The notes: a model not told the origin generated them from the sequence alone. Shown: positions 25,495 through 37,928, counted from the first letter of the stretch. The stretch is 64,000 nt of DNA from Calamus simplicifolius (GCA_900491605.1 UESW01004760.1:513132-577131), one strand, 5' to 3'. Made by a program: numbers and translations.

Positions 25495-27215
25495 CGATGG
25501 TGGTGACACATGCTTAGGAGGCTTCTACCAGTTATGCTAGGGGGCATCCCCATCGTGCTGAGCAACCGAAGGCCAACCTGCCTGCTCTTTCCTTGCCAAC
25601 AATCTTAGCCACTCCACAAGAACAATTGGCCACCCTTACTCAACAAAGTCCAAGCTCTTATCGAAATAGTTTGTGAGTGGCAAGGGCAGTGCTCAGTAGT
25701 TATTCAATAGCAACCTGAGCCTCCTACGCTACCCGCGAAAGCCACACTAGCCAACCAATAATCCACATACACAAGACCCCCTCCGCGGCAGCCGCACCAG
25801 CCAACCAATAATCCACATACATAAGACCCCCTCTGGAAGAGCATCACCATCGTCATGCTCCATCCAAGCACCACCACCATGAAGCCTCCAAAAGGTCACG
25901 ATCTCCCATCCACTGCTCAAGTAGTCCCTCCTTCAGACAGTGATATAGGAAAGAGCCCAGGCGGACATGCCACCACCAGCGTCACCCCTCCTCCTGCTTG
26001 TCTTTAGAATCAACGAGTGAGGACATCAACTACAAGATGGAGAGGTACTTAGAGGAGCAATACCGACAGTTAGAAGAGCTCAATCAGAGGCTCAACAGTG
26101 AACTGAGGGTAGACTATGACATTTGTCCATCCCTCACTTGCCGCATTATGGAAGCCTGTCTCTTTCAGGTTTTGTCTTCCTCAACTGGATCCGTATGATG
26201 GCACCACGGATCCACTTGATCATCTGGAGAGTTATAAGGCCTTCATGCAGGTCCAAGGGCAATCGATGTCCTTTTATGTATTGCTTTTCTTGCCACCCTT
26301 CGGAAGGCTACACGTGCTTGGTACTCTCGCCTACTTCCATGAAACATTGATTTTTTCGACAATTGGAGAAAGATTCTTAGCACATTTCGATGCCTGTTGG
26401 AAGATCCTCTAGATGGAAGATAGCCTGTTCTCTGTTGACAGAAGGAACGAGAACCTTTGAAAGATTTTGTGGCCTATTTCAAGATGGTGGCCCTCGAAGT
26501 TTATCACCTCGATAATGTTGTGGCCACTTTAGCCCTGAAACGGGAACTTTGCTCCTCCCATTTCACTTATTTATTGGATAAAAGACCTCTCAGCTCCTAC
26601 ACTGAGCTCCTAAGTCAGACGCAAAAATATATTTGCACTGACAAAGCTGATTTCACTTGGATAGAAACTGGAGGAAGGTCTAGTAAAAGGCCGGTCCGCA
26701 TGGAGCCAAGCGGACCTTTCCCTAAGAAGCCTGAGCCCCTGTGCCAGCCAGATAACCGACGTTGGAGCTTCGCCCTTAGAGAGGACAACCTCATACCTCT
26801 CCTTGCTCCCAGGTCTCACATCCTCATGGAGATCGAGAGCAAGCCTTACTTTCGGTGCCCTCCCCCACTAAGGAAGGATGCCACTCACGATCGAAGTCGT
26901 TATTTCCATTTCTATAGAGACTACGACCATGATACTAAAGACTATCACAACTTAAAATGTGCCATCAAGGAGCTCATCCAGAGGGGCTACCTCGAAAAGT
27001 TCATCCAGAAGGGAGGACCTTCAGCCGTTCTAGCTCTAATAGGGCCTTTACCTATCCAGGCCAACATCGATAATACTCTGACGAAAAGGATGGTGGGCAT
27101 GCTTTCCTGGGGGGCAGCTTCGTCCTCTAAAAGATCAAGGAGTGCGGAGGGAATAGAAAATGTAATCCCCTTTTTTGAAGGAAAACCAGCGGGGGAAAGG
27201 GGACAATCTGAATGA
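25495..27215 (+). pseudogene. Tat-1 gag remnant
   Basis: Capsid-type polyprotein that would package the element RNA. Recognisable blocks, in several frames: LDPYDGTTDPLDHLESYKAFMQVQG near 26190, KDFVAYFKMVALEVYHLDN near 26457 (retrotransposon gag domain), and a C-terminal FYRDYDHDTKDYHNLK..IKELIQRGYLEKFI near 26920-27010, typical of Tat gags. The ATG near 25495 aligns with the Tat-2 gag start but meets TAG after a few codons. Frameshifts are scattered through it. Confidence 0.85.
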
Positions 27216-30200
27216 TGATAGCGTTGTCATTTTCATAATGATCGCTAAGCATCCTATAAAATGAATTTTGGTTGATAGTGGAAGCTTCGCCGATATCCTT
27301 ACTTATGATGCTTTTGTTCAGATAAATTTATCTCCTAGCTCTCTCTAACCGATGACGGTGCCTTTGGTTGGTTTCATAGGGGACTCCGTGAGGGTCAAAG
27401 GTGAAATCACCCTGTCGATTATGGTAGGATCACTGCCATGTCAAAGCACGGTCCTAATGAGGTTCTTGGTGGCCTGAGTGCTCTTAGCCTATAATGCCAT
27501 ACTTGGTCGACCTGGCCTAAACCTCCTGGATGCAGTGATATCCACCAAATGCCTTCTCGTTAGATTCCCTACCAGTAAAGAGGTTGGCGAGATGCATGGG
27601 AAGCAAAATCCAGTACAATTATGCTTTCATATAGCTCCTAGGCCCCAGGAGATGATGATCCCACCAGCCTTAGTGCTGCTCAATCCTAAAGAATCTAAAA
27701 GAAGAGGAGAGCCAACCGAGCATTTGCTGACCTATCCGTTGGGGGATGATCCTACAAGGACTGTATAGATTGGCGAGCTTTTTTCCTTGGAGATGAAGAA
27801 TCAACTCCTTGCCTTCTTGCGGGCGAACTCAAACATCTTCATCTGGTCAGCGTTGGACATGCCCAGCATACCTTTTAGAGGTAATTACTCATAAACTTAA
27901 TATTAACCCAAAGTATTGGTCTATTCATTAAAAGAAGAGAAGTTTTACCCCCGAGCGGCAGAGGGCCATTGACGAGAAGGTCAATAAGCTACTTGCTACT
28001 GGCCACATTTAGGAAGTATAATATCCGGATTGGCTAGCCAATGTGGTGATGATCCGAAAGGCGAGCAGAAGCTAAAGAATATGCATCGACTTCACTGATC
28101 TTAATAAAGCATGTCCGAAGGATAGCTTTTTGCTACTGCAAATTGACCAATTGGTGGACTCCACATCTGGTCATAAGCTCCTCAGCTTCATGAATGCCTT
28201 CTCCGGATACAACCAAATAAAGATGGATCCAGCGGATGAAGAAAATACCTTATTTATCATCGAGAAAGGCATCTACTGTTGCAAGGTAATGCCCTTTGGA
28301 TTAAAAAATGCAAGGGCCACTTACCAAAGATTGATAAATAAGGTCTTTAAAGACCAAATTAGGTGCAACATTGAGGTGTATGTAGATGATATGCTAACTA
28401 AGAGTACTTGCATCGCCAACCATATTATTAATTTAGAGAAAACATTCAATAACCTCCTACGCCACCAAATGAAGCTCAACCCTCACAAGTGCACATTTCG
28501 GGTCACTGCCAAAAATTCTTGGGCTTTCTGGTGATCCAGTGAAGGATCGAAGCAAACCCGAAGAAGATTCAGGCCATTCTTGACATGAGGCAACTAGTCA
28601 ATAAAAGGAGGTGCAGCGGCTCACTAGGAGAATGGCCACTCTAAGCCAGTTCCTATCAAGATCAGCCAAAAGATGCCTACCTTTTTTCAAAGCTCTATGC
28701 AAGGCGAACGACTTCAAGTGGATGGAGGCTGCCAGAAAGCCTTTGAAGAACTAAAAGAGTTTTTGTCCACTCCACCATTATTGTTAAAGCCAAGAGAGGG
28801 AGAAAGGCTCTTTCTTTATCTTGCTGCCTCCTTAAAGGTAGTCGGCCCCATTCTAGTGTGCCTCAACTCCAACAGAGCATAGAAGCCCATCTACTACACT
28901 AGCAAAGTGCTCCATGATGCGAAGGTCAGATACTCCATAACTGAAAAAATTATTTTTGCCCTAATCATTTTTGCTCAGCATCTTAGGCCATACTTTCAAG
29001 CCCATCCGATCATAGTGCTCACAGACCAACCTCTTAGAGCTATCCTAGCTCGTCTTGATACTTTTAATCGATTGGCTAAATGGACAATCAAATTGAGAGA
29101 ATTTGATCTTTCATTCCAGTTCAGATCTATCCTGAAGTCCCAGGTGTTGGCAGATTTCCTGATGGAATGCACCTGGACTGATCAGCCACATGAAGATTAC
29201 CCAATGATATGTTTAGACGCTAGTGAGAGCACGATGGAGACCTAGATCCTCTATGTTGATTGTGTCTCCTATTCTTAAGAAAGCGGGGCTGGTCTTATTC
29301 TTGCAAATCCAAAGGGCATAGTGCTAGAGTACGCTCTCCGTTTCCTTTTCAAAGCTACAAATAATCAAGCCGAGTATGAAGCCTTATTGGCCAGAATAAA
29401 ACTCGCGTAGGAGTTTGGGATAAAGCATCTCAGGGCCTTCACTGACTTTCAGTTCATCTTTGGACAAATCACTGGAGAATATGAAGCTCGAGACCCCATT
29501 ATGTCTCGATATCTGAATAAGGTCAAGTCACTGACCTCCTTATTAGCTTATTTCACTATTAGCTATATTCCTAGGGACGAAAATGTTAAAATCCATACCT
29601 TATCACGGTTAGCCACTTTGGTGAATAACACCTAGGAGAGGAACATATGTTGAGCACCTGAAAACTCCAAGTATTGATGTAGTGAAAGAAGTTCTACCAG
29701 TCACATAGGAGTCAATGTGGATGGATACCTACATCCGCTATCTCATTGATGGTACTCTTACTACTAATCATGCAGAGGCCAGACTACTCAAGTGAAGGGC
29801 TTCCAAGTTCGTACTGCTGAATGGGTAATTATATAAGAAGTCCTTCTCTTATCCCCTCCTCAAATGTGTTGGTCATACATACGCCAATTATATCCTCAGA
29901 GAGATCCATGAAAGCATATGTGGGAACCATCTAAGGGGCAGATCATTAGCGTACAAGGCTCTCTGCCAGGGATATTATTGGCTTACTATGTGAAAGGATG
30001 CTACTGAGCTAGTCCAAAAGTGTGACAGCTGCCAATGGTATGCTAATGTCCAACGATAGCCAGCTTCTCAACTAAGCCCACTCTCTGCCCTATGGTCCTT
30101 CGCTCAATGGGAGATGGATATCCTTGGACCATTCCCCCAACTTCAGGTCAATGGAGGTTCTTGCTTGTCGCCATTGATTACTTCATCAAATGGATCGAAG

Positions 30201-30950
30201 TCGAGGCATTAGCCAAAATCACCGAGAGCAAGGTGAGGGCATTTTTTTGGAAGTCTATTATCTGCCATTTTGGGCTACCCCACACTATCATTACCGATAA
30301 CGGTTGGCAATTCAATAATGCTGCATTAAAGACTTTTTGTGTCGAACTAAGTATCTGCCATCGATTCACTTCTATCAGACATCCACAAACCAATGGAGAA
30401 GCAGAAGCTATGAATCTGACCATCCTTTAGGGACTCAAACCCGATTGGATGAGTTCAAGAAAAAATGGGTGGAGAAACTCTCAAGTATACCATGGGCATA
30501 TCATACGACTCCAAGAATCCCTATAGGGAAAACTCCTTTCAGTGTCGTTTTCGGATCTGAAGTGGTCATCTCGGTAGAGACGGCCTTTCAAGCCCCCAAG
30601 TGGAGTCATACAATAAAGAAGATAATCCCCCTCAACTAAGAGCCAACCTCGACTTTATCGATGAGACACAAGACCAGGCGCGGCTCAAGATGGCTATCTT
30701 TTGTCAACGAGTAGCAAAAATGTCTGAATTCACCTCAAGATATTTCGCCCTGAAGATCTAATTCTTAGAAGGGCCAAAGTATCCAAGCCAACCGAGGGGG
30801 CAAGCTATCTCCAAATTGGAAGGGGCCCTATCGAATCACTGAAGCACTTCATCAAGGAGCGTATCGAATCGAAGAGATCGATGGACTGCCAATCCCATGC
30901 ACTTGGAACGCAGACAACCTTCGCCGATATTATCAGTAGTGAATGTATTC
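27216..30950 (+). pseudogene. Tat-1 pol remnant: protease, RT, RNase H, integrase
   Basis: Broken Gypsy polyprotein. Protease: LVDSGSFADIL at about 27270. RT: IDFTDLNKACPKD at about 28088, MNAFSGYNQIKM, VMPFGLKNA, and catalytic YVDD at 28379-28390. RNase H: IYYTSKVLHDAKVRYS near 28890 and a second, plant Tat-type archaeal-like RNase H region near 29240-29640. Integrase: core with DYFIKWIEVEAL and TDNGWQFNN (30170-30320), C-terminus with PNWKGPYRI and TWNADNLRRYY ending near 30940. The Gypsy domain order (integrase last) is kept. Numerous in-frame stops (for example near 28010, 29243 and 30429) rule out function. Confidence 0.9.
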
Positions 30951-31009
30951 AGCCAATGAAAATAAAAAGAGCCTCAAATATTGTTTCCCTATCTAACTTG
31001 GAAAAATTC

Positions 31010-31610
31010 ACAACTCTCGGGCTGGTCGAGAAACCCCAGAGAAATTTTTAAAAGGCTCTTGGCAACCCCACGATCTTAAGGTCATCCCTGGGCCGACCGA
31101 GAAACCCCTAAGACGGTTCAAGACCTATGGTTTCTACGACCCCGAGTCAACTCCCAGGCTAGCCGAAAAACCTTCGAGGTGTTTCAAAAGGCTCTCGGCG
31201 GCCCCGCAATCATAAGGTCACCCTCGGGCCAGCCGAGAAACCCTCAAGGCGATTCAAGACCTATGGTTTCGGCAGCCCCGAGTCAACTTTTGAGCCAGCC
31301 AAGAAACCCCCGAGGTAGTTTCAAAAGGCTATTGGCGGCCCCGCGATCATAAGGTTACCCCCTGGCCGACCGAAAAACCCCGAGATGGTTCAAGACCTAT
31401 GGTTCTGATGGCCTCGAGTTAACTCCTGGCTGACCGAGAAACCCTCAAGGTAGTTTCAAAAGGATCTCGGTGGCCCCACGATCATAAGATCACCCCTGGA
31501 CCAGCCAAGAAACCCCCGAGGCGATTCAAGACCTATGGTTCCGGCGGCCCCGAGTCAACTCCCGGGCTGGCTGAAAATCCCCGAGGTAGTTTCAAAAGGC
31601 CTTTGAAGGA
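31010..31610 (+). repeat. 137-bp tandem repeat downstream of Tat-1 pol
   Basis: About four diverged units with period 136-137 bp (comparable GCCGACCGAGAAACC-type blocks near 31092, 31228, 31363 and 31500). Each carries two related halves: AGGCTCTCGGCGGCCCCGCGATC and ATTCAAGACCTATGG..CCCCGAGTC. Variable tandem repeats in the pol-to-LTR interval are known in Tat/Ogre-like elements and can seed satellites. Confidence 0.85.
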
Positions 31611-31895
31611 CCTACAATCGACATCATTACCCGAGGAGCACTTCGACAAATGCCTGAGAGGTGGAAGCGGGTTCAAGTATCCCTATGAAGTCCACACAAA
31701 TCTTCAACGGATTGCTAACTCTCAAAGCATGCCAAAGAGATCGAAGGCATGTCTTATCACGTCTAAAGGCCAAACCCAAGATGTGATTACAAAGAGACTA
31801 AGATGTTACAAAAAGCTAAGTCCATTATGCTTGAGCAAAATATTTCTTTTTTGATATAATTTCAATGTCATACAAAAAGACCGACTCTAGTCGGA

Positions 31896-34150
31896 TTACC
31901 AAAGTGTCAAAAAGATAAAGAAGACGAAATCTATGGCTCGGTAGGTCCTGGTCAACCTTCGAGTCATCACTTTCGGATCTTTTTTCATCTTTGGGCTAAA
32001 TGCATTCAAGATCGCCAATTTTAAAGATCTAGGAGACCTTCTCCTTGCACTTTTCGAAGCCCTGGAGAAAGGCGTCGATGGCCGCCTCACTTACTTCCAT
32101 GGCAAAATTAGTGAAACCTTTGTAATGCTCCACAATTTTTCCGAGCTTGGGCTTCGGTGGTGGCCACCTTCTCCGTATCTTCTTGAGCTTGGGCCTCAGC
32201 GGCAGTCATCCTCTCCCAGGCGGCTCGAGCATTTGCCTTCGCAAGAGCCAGCTTCTCCACAGCAGCCCGAGCCTTGGACTCGGCCTTATCGGCCCTCTCC
32301 TCGGTATGGCCCAACTTGAGGAGAGCATCTTCCAACTTCTCCTCAGTCGGCTTAAGCCTCATCATGGCCTCCGTCAATTTGGCCTCGGCGACTCTAGCCT
32401 TCCTCTCGGCCTCCTCGACCTGGACCTTCGAAAAATGGCTCTCCTCTTGAGAGGCTCGGAGCTCGTCGGCCGCCTTCGTCTCTTGGGTTCGAACCTCGAC
32501 CAACTCCTTGGCCAAGTTGTTGGCCCAGGTCTTGGTGGCAATCAACTCCTTCGGGCATGCCTGCAGTTGTTGGCGGCTCCAACACAGGAATTCTGGAGGA
32601 TAAAAAGGCCATTGGACATCTACGAACCAATCGGCTAGGGCTCATATCAAATCCAACATAAAGAGAAATAAAGCCGATGAGCTTACCTGAAGGGCGGAAA
32701 TGAAGAGAGTGTCGAGGGCGTCGGTGATCGGTTGATGGCGAAGGTTGGCCTGAAAGTTTGGGAGGCTAGCGCGACTCAATATGCGCTCCATAAGCCGACT
32801 GCGGTGCATCACCGACAGCCTAGATGGTTGGCTCCTTGAGGCACTGGTGGGGGCTGTCCCTCCTTCCTCTGGCATTGGTTGGACTGCTGGTGGGGCATCG
32901 TCTTCAACTTTCACAACTGGAGGCCCCGACCTCACTTTCGGTGCAGCTTCGCCCCTTGGCTCAACAGTGGCCGGGGGCTCGTCCCTCGATGGCCCCACCT
33001 CAACTTCAACGGGAGAAGGCCTCGTTATTGGCACCTCGGCGGGGGGACTCTCCCTTCTTGGTTCTCCCACTAGTGCAGCCTCAGAGAGAGCCACGAGGGC
33101 CTGGGATGACTTGCCCTATTCTTTTCGGCGAAGCCTCTTGGGTGCTGCCCTTGCCATGTCACCGACAGCCTCTCTCCTCCTTCGAATGCCCACCATCAAG
33201 TGTTCAGGAGAGAACTTCATCGCTGCACAAAGAGCCAAAAATTAGAGTTAAAAAAAATAAATGAAATGAATGACTAAAGGGTATGGCACTCACCGGGCGC
33301 CGGTGGTGGCGACGCCGGCGCTATGTCGGCCTCACAGAGGTTGCTCTTCGATAACAACTCTCGGCAGGGGGGAATGTCAGAAGACATCAACAAATCGAAG
33401 ATTTCTCAATCTTCCTCATTGGTAATCGAGTTCTTATTAGGGCTAATGTCAGGACTCCCCCAACCCATCCTCACTCCGTTCTTATGGGCATAAAGAATTG
33501 AGATTTTCATCCCTTGATTTTGAAGGGCAAATCAAGTTTGAGGATTCTTTTGGGTCTGAAGGCGAAGCTCCACCATCTGGCCTTATTGGGATTACAGAGT
33601 TTGTACAGAGCCCGAAACAAGGACAGTCGAGCAGAAATGCCATTAAAATGGCAGAGCACGATGAAGGCGCAGATAATCCAAATGGAGTTCGAAGTTAACT
33701 GCGTCAAGACGATGTCATACCTATATAAGAGATTAAGGAAGAAAGGATGAAAGGGATGATGGAGCCCACTCCTAAAAAATTTCTCATACAGGGCAACCCC
33801 ATCAGACTGGCTAGAGGTTACTTTGTCATTGGAATGGGGGACAGAAAGGCATACACTATTGGGTATCCTATCCTTGGCCCTGAGGTCCTCTATCTCTTGG
33901 GGAGACATGGTGGAGGCTATTCCCTCCGGACCGGCAGACTCAGAAATGGTAGCCGGAGGAGATGTCAGACGACTTGATGGTGGAGAAAAAACTCTAGGTG
34001 GCGCTTGGGCTGCGATCGTTAGATGGTCACAGATGGAAATGCCATTGGGCGCCCAATGCCATGCCCAGAGGATCTCATCCTCAGAGTATTCGACTATGGG
34101 ACTCTTACCCTTCCTACTAGAATGAGGATCCGTAAGGAAGAAAAGAAAGG
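31896..34150 (-). pseudogene. Tat-1 antisense gene: gypsy-type transposase domain plus coiled coil, broken
   Basis: A coding region on the strand opposite to pol. Reading on the minus strand: an acidic/Ser-Pro-rich start near 34140; a domain at 33830-33510 with VALYEKFFRSGLHHPFHPF and WWSFAFRPKR that I recognise as the Pfam family of putative gypsy-type transposase (PF04195, by eye); a stop/frameshift after LPFKIKG at 33507; SSDIPPCRELLSKSNLCEAD near 33380; a GTGAGT donor near 33295; a Pro/Glu-rich exon (33094 to about 32690) ending at GTAAGC; then a long Ala/Glu-rich coiled coil (32545-32108). Grande/Retand-type Tat elements carry such antisense ORFs; the role is unknown. This copy is not intact. 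Confidence 0.75.
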
Positions 34151-34699
34151 GACGAAGAGGTGAAAGGGACTGACTTGAAGATTAGAGAGACAGAAGCAAA
34201 AACTTAGAACTTAGAGGGCGAAGAAAGCACATAGAAGGTATTGAAAATGTGAATGGCTTGAAGGGATAGGCGGAACGATCTTTATACATGATTTTTGAAA
34301 TATTTCGCCCACTATAGTGCCACGTGGAGAGTCATAAGTGGAGGCAACATTTAGCTATCAAAAAACTCTTCGCTACCCGAGATGCCTTGGTGATGCTTGG
34401 AGAGCGCAATCCGCACCCAATGATGGGACGTGGATAAGAGCGATCCAATAATGGCGCCCTACCTTTTTCGTCAATCGAAGGGTATTTTTCTCGATCGCTT
34501 CGCAGATCGTATTACTTTTGCTACCATTTCTTAAATGAAGAAGAGATTTTGAGAAGACTTTACCTCCTCGAGGGCACATGCCCGCCCCCGCTATTTGATG
34601 GCACGCAAGGCTCAACAAGGGTAGGAGATCTTGCACTCCTTTCTCTTGGCAAGTGCGACGCACATGAGCGCCAAGACTCAGGAGCGGGGAGGCATATAA
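34151..34699 (+). other. Tat-1 region before the 3' LTR, with polypurine tract
   Basis: No sense gene. It may hold the promoter of the antisense gene, since that gene reads leftward from here. Its last bases, GGAGCGGGGAGG (34681-34692) just before the LTR, form the likely polypurine tract that primes plus-strand DNA. Confidence 0.6.
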
Positions 34700-35690
34700 T
34701 GTAGCTGATAAAAGCCATGTATAAGTTAACGGTCGAAATTACCTGACGGCGAAAGTCGAAATGATGCTAGCGGCTCCATTTCTAAGGCGGCCCCAGCTCC
34801 TAGGTAGCCCTAGCTCCTAGACAACCCCAGTTCTAAGGTGGCCCCAGCTTCTAGGCAACACTAGTTCTAAGATGGCCCTGGTTCTAAGGAAACCCTAGCT
34901 CCTAGGTGGCCCCAGTTCTAAGGCAGCCCCAATTCTAAGGCGCCCCAGCTCTTAGGCCGCCCCAATTCTAAAGCGACCGCAGCTCTAAGGTGGCCCGAGC
35001 TCCTAGGTGGCCCCGGCTCCTGAGCGGCCCTTGTTCTAAGATGGCCTCATCTTCCCTCATCTTCGAACCCAACTTTAGCTTCCCAGACAAGCCTTTACTT
35101 CTAACGAAACTAGGCCCACCAACCGCCTTTGGCCCATGTGTGTCCAATAAAACAAGCTTCACTAGCTCTGATACAAGCCTAAAAAGTCATCATCCATCAT
35201 GAAGCTTATAATTCGAATCAAACATGCCTAAAAAGTTATCATCTATCATGAAGCTTTAATGACCCAGATCAGATGAGCCCAAAAAGTCATCATCTGCCAT
35301 AAAGTACCAATCACCCAGTTCAGATGGGATAAATCCCACTAACTCTGACATTCCATCCAAAAAAGTCATGGCCTATCATGAGACTCCAAACTCCTCAAGC
35401 AAGTCTCATAGATTCCAAGTATTAATAAAACGGGTAAGAGAAACCTTTGATAAAGGTATGAACACTCAAACACTTAGAGAGCTTTGGAACCCCAAGCTTT
35501 CTCTCTCGAGCCTATTTAAGCTCACGGCTATGATTCTGATTACTAACTTGAGCGTTGGAGGATCCCGTCGAAATATCCGGTCCTCAGGACTTTTTGCAGA
35601 TCTTGATGCGAAGGTGAAGCTTTCTCGATAAACTCGCGGCACATCCACTGACGCTCAAAGACGTTAGCTCGAGGTGATTAGGTATCATCA
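34700..35690 (+). repeat. Tat-1 3' LTR
   Basis: 991 bp, TGTAGCTGATAAAAG to TATCATCA. It contains many copies of a GC-rich unit of the CCCCAGCTCCTAGGTGGC type (34770-35050), the duplicated CCTAAAAAGTCATCATC block, and the conserved GACTT/ACTTGAGCGT box near 35545. The 5' LTR has fewer repeat units, so the repeats have changed in number since insertion. Confidence 0.9.
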
Positions 35691-36125
35691 CCATACATCG
35701 TTGAGAATGCAGCCAAAAGTTTTCATGTATGCAAGCAGGTACCTCAATGCACTGCATAATAGGGGGAATAGTTGCAGAAACATCATTAATCAAGTCATTT
35801 TTTAGTTTCCCATTTTGATTTCACATCCATACACTGAGTCTTTAAGGTAAACCCTGGCCTGGACACAAACTTAAGCATCAATATAACATCCCAGTACTTA
35901 ATAACATCAGAATCCATGAGATTCGAGAGCAGCAAATTAATCAACCATAGGTTCTAGGAAGCAATCGCAGGACTCATTAAATTACGTCCATTAAAACCGC
36001 ACCACTATTAACATTCGGCAATATGGGAGACTCACAGGCAGCATATCAGCTTATTATGTTCACATAATTCCCCGTTCATTGAACTTACGTATGAATCCAT
36101 CATAAGATTAGAAAGTAGCGGGCAT
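35691..36125. other. Region between Tat-1 and the CACTA-like end
   Basis: No gene or element recognised in this AT-rich stretch. Confidence 0.5.
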
Positions 36126-36951
36126 TACTAGAGAAGAACATAATAGCGATAAAAATTAGCGATGGATCTATATTCATAGCAAAAAGTTTCAGATCAGTGA
36201 TGAATCAGCAAGTAAAAAAAAAAAAATTATTATTGAGTGACGATCGTTTCCATCGCTAACAAAAAAATTTAGCATCAATTTAACGACAAAAATTTTCATC
36301 ACAATTGTTAGCGTCAGACAATTTCCGTTACTAACAAAAATTTTAGCGTCAAATTAGCGACGATAAATTTCTATCATATTGTTAGCGACAAAAAATATTC
36401 ATTGCTAAAATTAGCAACGAAAATTGTCGTCGCTAATTTTCCTTTTTTATCCTGATTTTAGTGGCGATGACAGTCCGTTGCTAAAACCCTTAAAACCCTT
36501 CTCCCAACCCTGATTATATTTTACCCCGCTGCTCCCTCTCTCTTCTTTGCAGCGCCCCAATCTCCCCTCCAGCACCCAGATCTCGCCTCCGTCCGTCATG
36601 TCGCTATGCCACACCCTGCTCTTCCGGTTGATCAAAGAGGGATAGAAGAGGACTACAAGGACAAGGAGCCTTTCTTTGATCCGAGATTTCTAGTAAGTTT
36701 TTCTTTTCTTTTTTTATTTTTGTTGAGAATGGAGGGGAGCAAATCCAAGTAATTAATTTTTATTTTTATTTATCCTCATTTGCTTCTAATCTAAGAAAAA
36801 AGAAAAAAAAAAAATGGTTCAAGACGTCCATGGTGCAATCGTCTCTTTTCTTTTCCTTTACTTTTTATCGCGATTTGTGTAATTTTATTCCCGTTGAAGT
36901 TTTTACATTTGAGCAAGATTAGACCAGTCCACGCCCATCTAATTTGATTGC
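36126..36951. mobile_element. Possible CACTA transposon end with subterminal TTAGCGACGA repeats
   Basis: TACTAGAGAAGAACA at 36126 resembles a decayed CACTA terminus (CACTAxAAGAAxA). Behind it, 36150-36480, are many direct and inverted copies of TTAGCGACGAAAATT-like motifs, the transposase-binding subterminal repeats typical of En/Spm elements. At 36515-36700 comes a C-rich, exon-like stretch with a short ATG frame and a GTAAGT donor. A related TTAGCGACGGA..TTTTTC block and a possible opposite end (CTCTATAAGAAAAATAC on the minus strand) occur at 47937-48046. No matching 3-bp duplication was found, so the assignment is tentative. Confidence 0.5.
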
Positions 36952-37913
36952 TGATGTGGCTGATCCAACGTCGTTAGAGAACCATGAAGGAAACTGACGG
37001 AGTACTACTTTGGCCTCTGATGTCCCCTCGGCTGATGCGGCTGATCAAACCGCATGACCCACGAGATGGAGGGATCACGAACTCAATGTCACACGGTCCG
37101 GCGCACTCTGCTCTTCTCGGCCTTGGGCTCATCTTAGCAGTGGCCCACTTTGACCACGGCATCGGTCTCGGCACGGCGTCGGTCTTCGCATCGGCTTCTG
37201 CATCAGCCTCGGCCCATCTCCTCCGCGGCCCACCGATCTTGGCATCGGCGGGCCCACTTCGACCACGGTCTCGGTCTCGGCGTCGGTCTGGCGTCGGCCG
37301 CGGCCCACTTCGACCACGACGTCGGTCTCGGCACGGCATCTTCGCATCGGCTTCTTCAGCCTCGGCCCATCTCCTCCGTGGCCCACCTCGATCTTGGCAT
37401 CGGCCGCGGCCCACTTCGACCACGGTGTCGGCGTCGGTCTCGGCAACGGCCTCGGTGTCGGACTCAGCGGCAGAGGCCGACATGCATTTACTTGCGCTAT
37501 AAGGAATTCCACGTGGCTTGCCAACCCGTTTCTCTTTTGCCAAGATCACGGGCGGTTACTACACACTATGGGCCGTTGCCGATACTTATGGCACACGTTT
37601 AGCAACTGTAGCCAATCTTAGCAGAAGATATGATTCGGTTGTTATCAACAAAGGGTAAGAGGGACCCCCCGAACAGGTATATAGAGACCCCGACTCACAA
37701 CGAGGGGGGAGGACTCAATCTCTACTCTTTCATTAAAAAATTCCTATTCTTCAGATCGCTGACTTGAGCGTCGGAGGGTCCCCGCCGGAACCACCAGTCC
37801 CGAGACTTTTCTTACAGGTTTCCGGCTGAAGGAGGTGGTCCCTATCATTCCTCTGAAGGCCAATGAAGCATTTCTGTCGCTTGACGCTCCTCAAAAGTGA
37901 TTTGGCGGCAACA
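36952..37913 (+). repeat. Tat-2 5' LTR
   Basis: 962 bp. The centre (37100-37490) is very GC-rich and built of repeats such as CGGCCCACTTCGACCACGG and CTTGGCATCGGC. This gives long arginine-rich open frames on both strands that are artefacts of composition. TATATAG near 37678 is a possible TATA box. The end contains GACTTGAGCGTCGGAGGGT and GGCGGCAACA. Confidence 0.92.
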
Positions 37914-37915
37914 GA

Positions 37916-37928
37916 TTGGTGCGCCAGG
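37916..37928 (+). promoter_or_regulatory. Tat-2 primer-binding site candidate
   Basis: TTGGTGCGCCAGG, two bases after the LTR, in the same position as the Tat-1 site. Primer tRNA not identified. Confidence 0.7.

Larger units (their letters stand above)
14703..35690 (+). mobile_element. Tat-1: degenerate Tat-lineage Gypsy element with a Copia nested in its 5' LTR
   Basis: Two LTRs begin TGT.G.TGATAAAAG and end TATCATCA (14703-25407 with the insertion, and 34700-35690). Between them are gag, protease, RT, RNase H and integrase in Gypsy order, then a tandem-repeat block and an antisense gene remnant before the 3' LTR. This layout is characteristic of the Tat lineage (Grande, Retand, RIRE2 relatives). 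Every coding part has stops or frameshifts, so it is dead. Without the 9.85-kb Copia it is about 11.1 kb. I found no convincing target duplication (TATGA on the left, CCATA on the right). Confidence 0.88.

Noticed and set aside
32147..33264. Plus-strand open frames opposite the Tat-1 antisense gene
   Set aside because: They are the mirror of the coiled-coil and Pro-rich coding sequence; the minus strand gives the family-like protein and splice sites.
14698..35695. Target-site duplication for Tat-1
   Set aside because: The five bases outside the LTR ends (TATGA and CCATA) do not match; a shifted CATAT/CATAC reading would need LTR ends that do not fit TG...CA.
36974..37549. 191-residue Arg/Asp-rich open frame in the Tat-2 LTR, and its relatives at 42189-42924
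   Set aside because: Composition artefact of GC-rich repeats; several frames on both strands are open at once and the lengths differ between the two LTRs.
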